From Nitratireductor alexandrii (GTDB lineage: Bacteria > Pseudomonadota > Alphaproteobacteria > Rhizobiales > Rhizobiaceae), in contig NZ_RBVY01000002.1 in assembly GCF_004000215.1 (NCBI RefSeq), positions 434,001-498,000 of the forward strand: a stretch of 64,000 nt of DNA, read 5' to 3'. The notes beneath the pieces were generated by a model. That model searched no databases and had not been told where the DNA came from. It saw only the letters and a list, made by a program, of their open reading frames with translations. Shown here one piece after another: positions 63,118 to 64,000 of this stretch. The position numbers and the translations under genes were made by a program. Position 1 is the stretch's first letter, and each line of letters starts with the position of its first letter.

Positions 63118-63993
63118 TCAGCGTCTATCCGGCACGAATTCGTGCACGACACCGAGCGCATGTTCGGCCGGCACGTGGAAGCGATCGTCGCCGTCGACGA
63201 CCGGAAAGCCGGCATCGCCGATCAGTGCGCGCGCCGAGGCCAGATCGGCTACGGTAAAGGTCGCGGCCACGATCGACGGGGCCGGCGACAAAAGCGTGCC
63301 GGGCAGGCGCTTTCCGGCGTCCTGCGGGCTGGTGAAACGCAAAGTCGTGACCAGTGGCAGGCGGATGCCGGGCAGGCCGTTGATTTCGTCGAGTGGCTGT
63401 CCGGTCAGCACGGCGTAGCGCTCGGCGGTCGCCTTTGGGTCTTCGGCCACGAGCAGCAGGCTCGACAGGCTTGTGGCGCCGTTTTCGTGCGTGAGATAGC
63501 GCGGCTGGTGCACATATTCCGGATTGCGGTGCCGCGCGGCCTGGATCAGGCCCTCCGGGGTCGTGGCGCGATCGAAATGCACGCAGTCGAATTTCGCCGT
63601 GCGCGTTCCCTCCGGCGTCCCGATGTCGCGTTGCAGGGCGATCACGCCCGAATTGGCGGCCTTTGCGGCCGCCAGGCGCGTGGCGACCGTGTCGGCGTCC
63701 TTGCAGCCGAAGCAGATGATATGGGCGCCTTCGAACCGGTCGATGAAACGATCCCAGCCCCAGTCGAGCGCGCCCGGGTTCACGATGCCCAGCACCTCGA
63801 TATAGTTGTTCGGAAATACCGCGCAGCGATTTCCCGTCGCCATCGGCTGAACCGGCTCGTCCGGATTGCTCGATCCCGAATGCACCGAAAGCGGCGTCAG
63901 TTGAAAGCCGAGGCGTTCATAGAGCGCGCACGCGGCCTCCATGTCGCGCACGGCGATCCCCAAATGGTTCACTGAATCGATATCGCCCTTCAT
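63118..63993 (-). CDS. VOC-family glyoxalase-like protein
   Basis: A 291-residue protein with two vicinal-oxygen-chelate modules: VNHLGIAVRDMEAACALYERLGFQLTP at the N-terminus and a second half around residues 135-285. YIEVLGI and the long middle resemble Glyoxalase_3-like (PF13468-type) proteins. Metal ligands are probably His10 and Glu86 of the first module. It converges with the AraC gene and may not belong to that pathway. The start codon at 63993 is seven bases from the window edge, so its promoter is outside. Confidence 0.8.
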   Translation of the reverse strand: MKGDIDSVNHLGIAVRDMEAACALYERLGFQLTPLSVHSGSSNPDEPVQPMATGNRCAVFPNNYIEVLGIVNPGALDWGWDRFIDRFEGAHIICFGCKDADTVATRLAAAKAANSGVIALQRDIGTPEGTRTAKFDCVHFDRATTPEGLIQAARHRNPEYVHQPRYLTHENGATSLSSLLLVAEDPKATAERYAVLTGQPLDEINGLPGIRLPLVTTLRFTSPQDAGKRLPGTLLSPAPSIVAATFTVADLASARALIGDAGFPVVDGDDRFHVPAEHALGVVHEFVPDRR

Positions 63994-64000
63994 CGCGGTC

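Overview
The window is GC-rich and reads as a chromosomal segment of an alphaproteobacterium of the Hyphomicrobiales (Rhizobiales). I base this on gene content and order in 1-25 kb: gatB, NDUFA12-type complex I subunit, DUF2155, aat, accC-accB-aroQ, a DsbA-family protein, an M48 protease, an aminotransferase, rne, an amidase, mrcA and prfB. This run is familiar from rhizobial genomes. I cannot name the genus. I found no rRNA, tRNA, CRISPR array, insertion sequence or phage gene.

Core region (1-25.3 kb). Two small signalling genes (tandem PilZ, PAS) are followed by a rhomboid protease, a CBS protein, gatB, a GNAT acetyltransferase, an EamA permease, respiratory and cell-envelope genes, the biotin carboxylase/BCCP pair, RNase E with a strong terminator, and prfB with its programmed +1 frameshift. 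A strong intrinsic terminator at 2626-2659 lies where no upstream plus-strand gene is visible and may end a small RNA.

Poly-gamma-glutamate-like operon (25.4-33.1 kb, minus strand). Eight tightly spaced genes run gamma-glutamyltransferase, DUF6305-like secreted protein, PgsB/CapB ligase, PgsC/CapC, PgsW, DctM-like permease, a 53-residue membrane protein, and a membrane-anchored AspA/AstE-type zinc hydrolase. PgsA/CapA is absent. The layout recalls Bacillus cap/pgs loci but swaps in different partners.

GntR regulon (33.5-44.6 kb). A FadR-type GntR repressor, an FMN 2-hydroxy-acid oxidase, RidA, an Asp/Glu/hydantoin racemase, a tripartite tricarboxylate transporter, an enolase-superfamily enzyme, a creatinase-like M24 protein, a Rossmann dehydrogenase and an opine-type dehydrogenase form one catabolic unit. 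Four related operator-like sequences sit in its promoters. One overlaps a good sigma-70-type promoter.

N-heteroaromatic catabolic cluster (44.8-63.0 kb). A flavin monooxygenase, a cofactor-free 2,4-dioxygenase of the HOD/QDO family and a formamidase-like hydrolase form one operon. A long second operon holds a three-subunit molybdenum hydroxylase, a DHDPS-family lyase, a complete 3-hydroxyanthranilate 3,4-dioxygenase, a branched-chain-amino-acid-type ABC importer, an aspartate-dehydrogenase-type enzyme and an AraC regulator. Two LysR regulators and a second substrate-binding protein flank them. The most economical reading is import and degradation of a 4-quinolone-type compound through N-formyl-(3-hydroxy)anthranilate to 3-hydroxyanthranilate and ring cleavage. 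The substrate and last steps are inferred. A glyoxalase-like gene closes the window.
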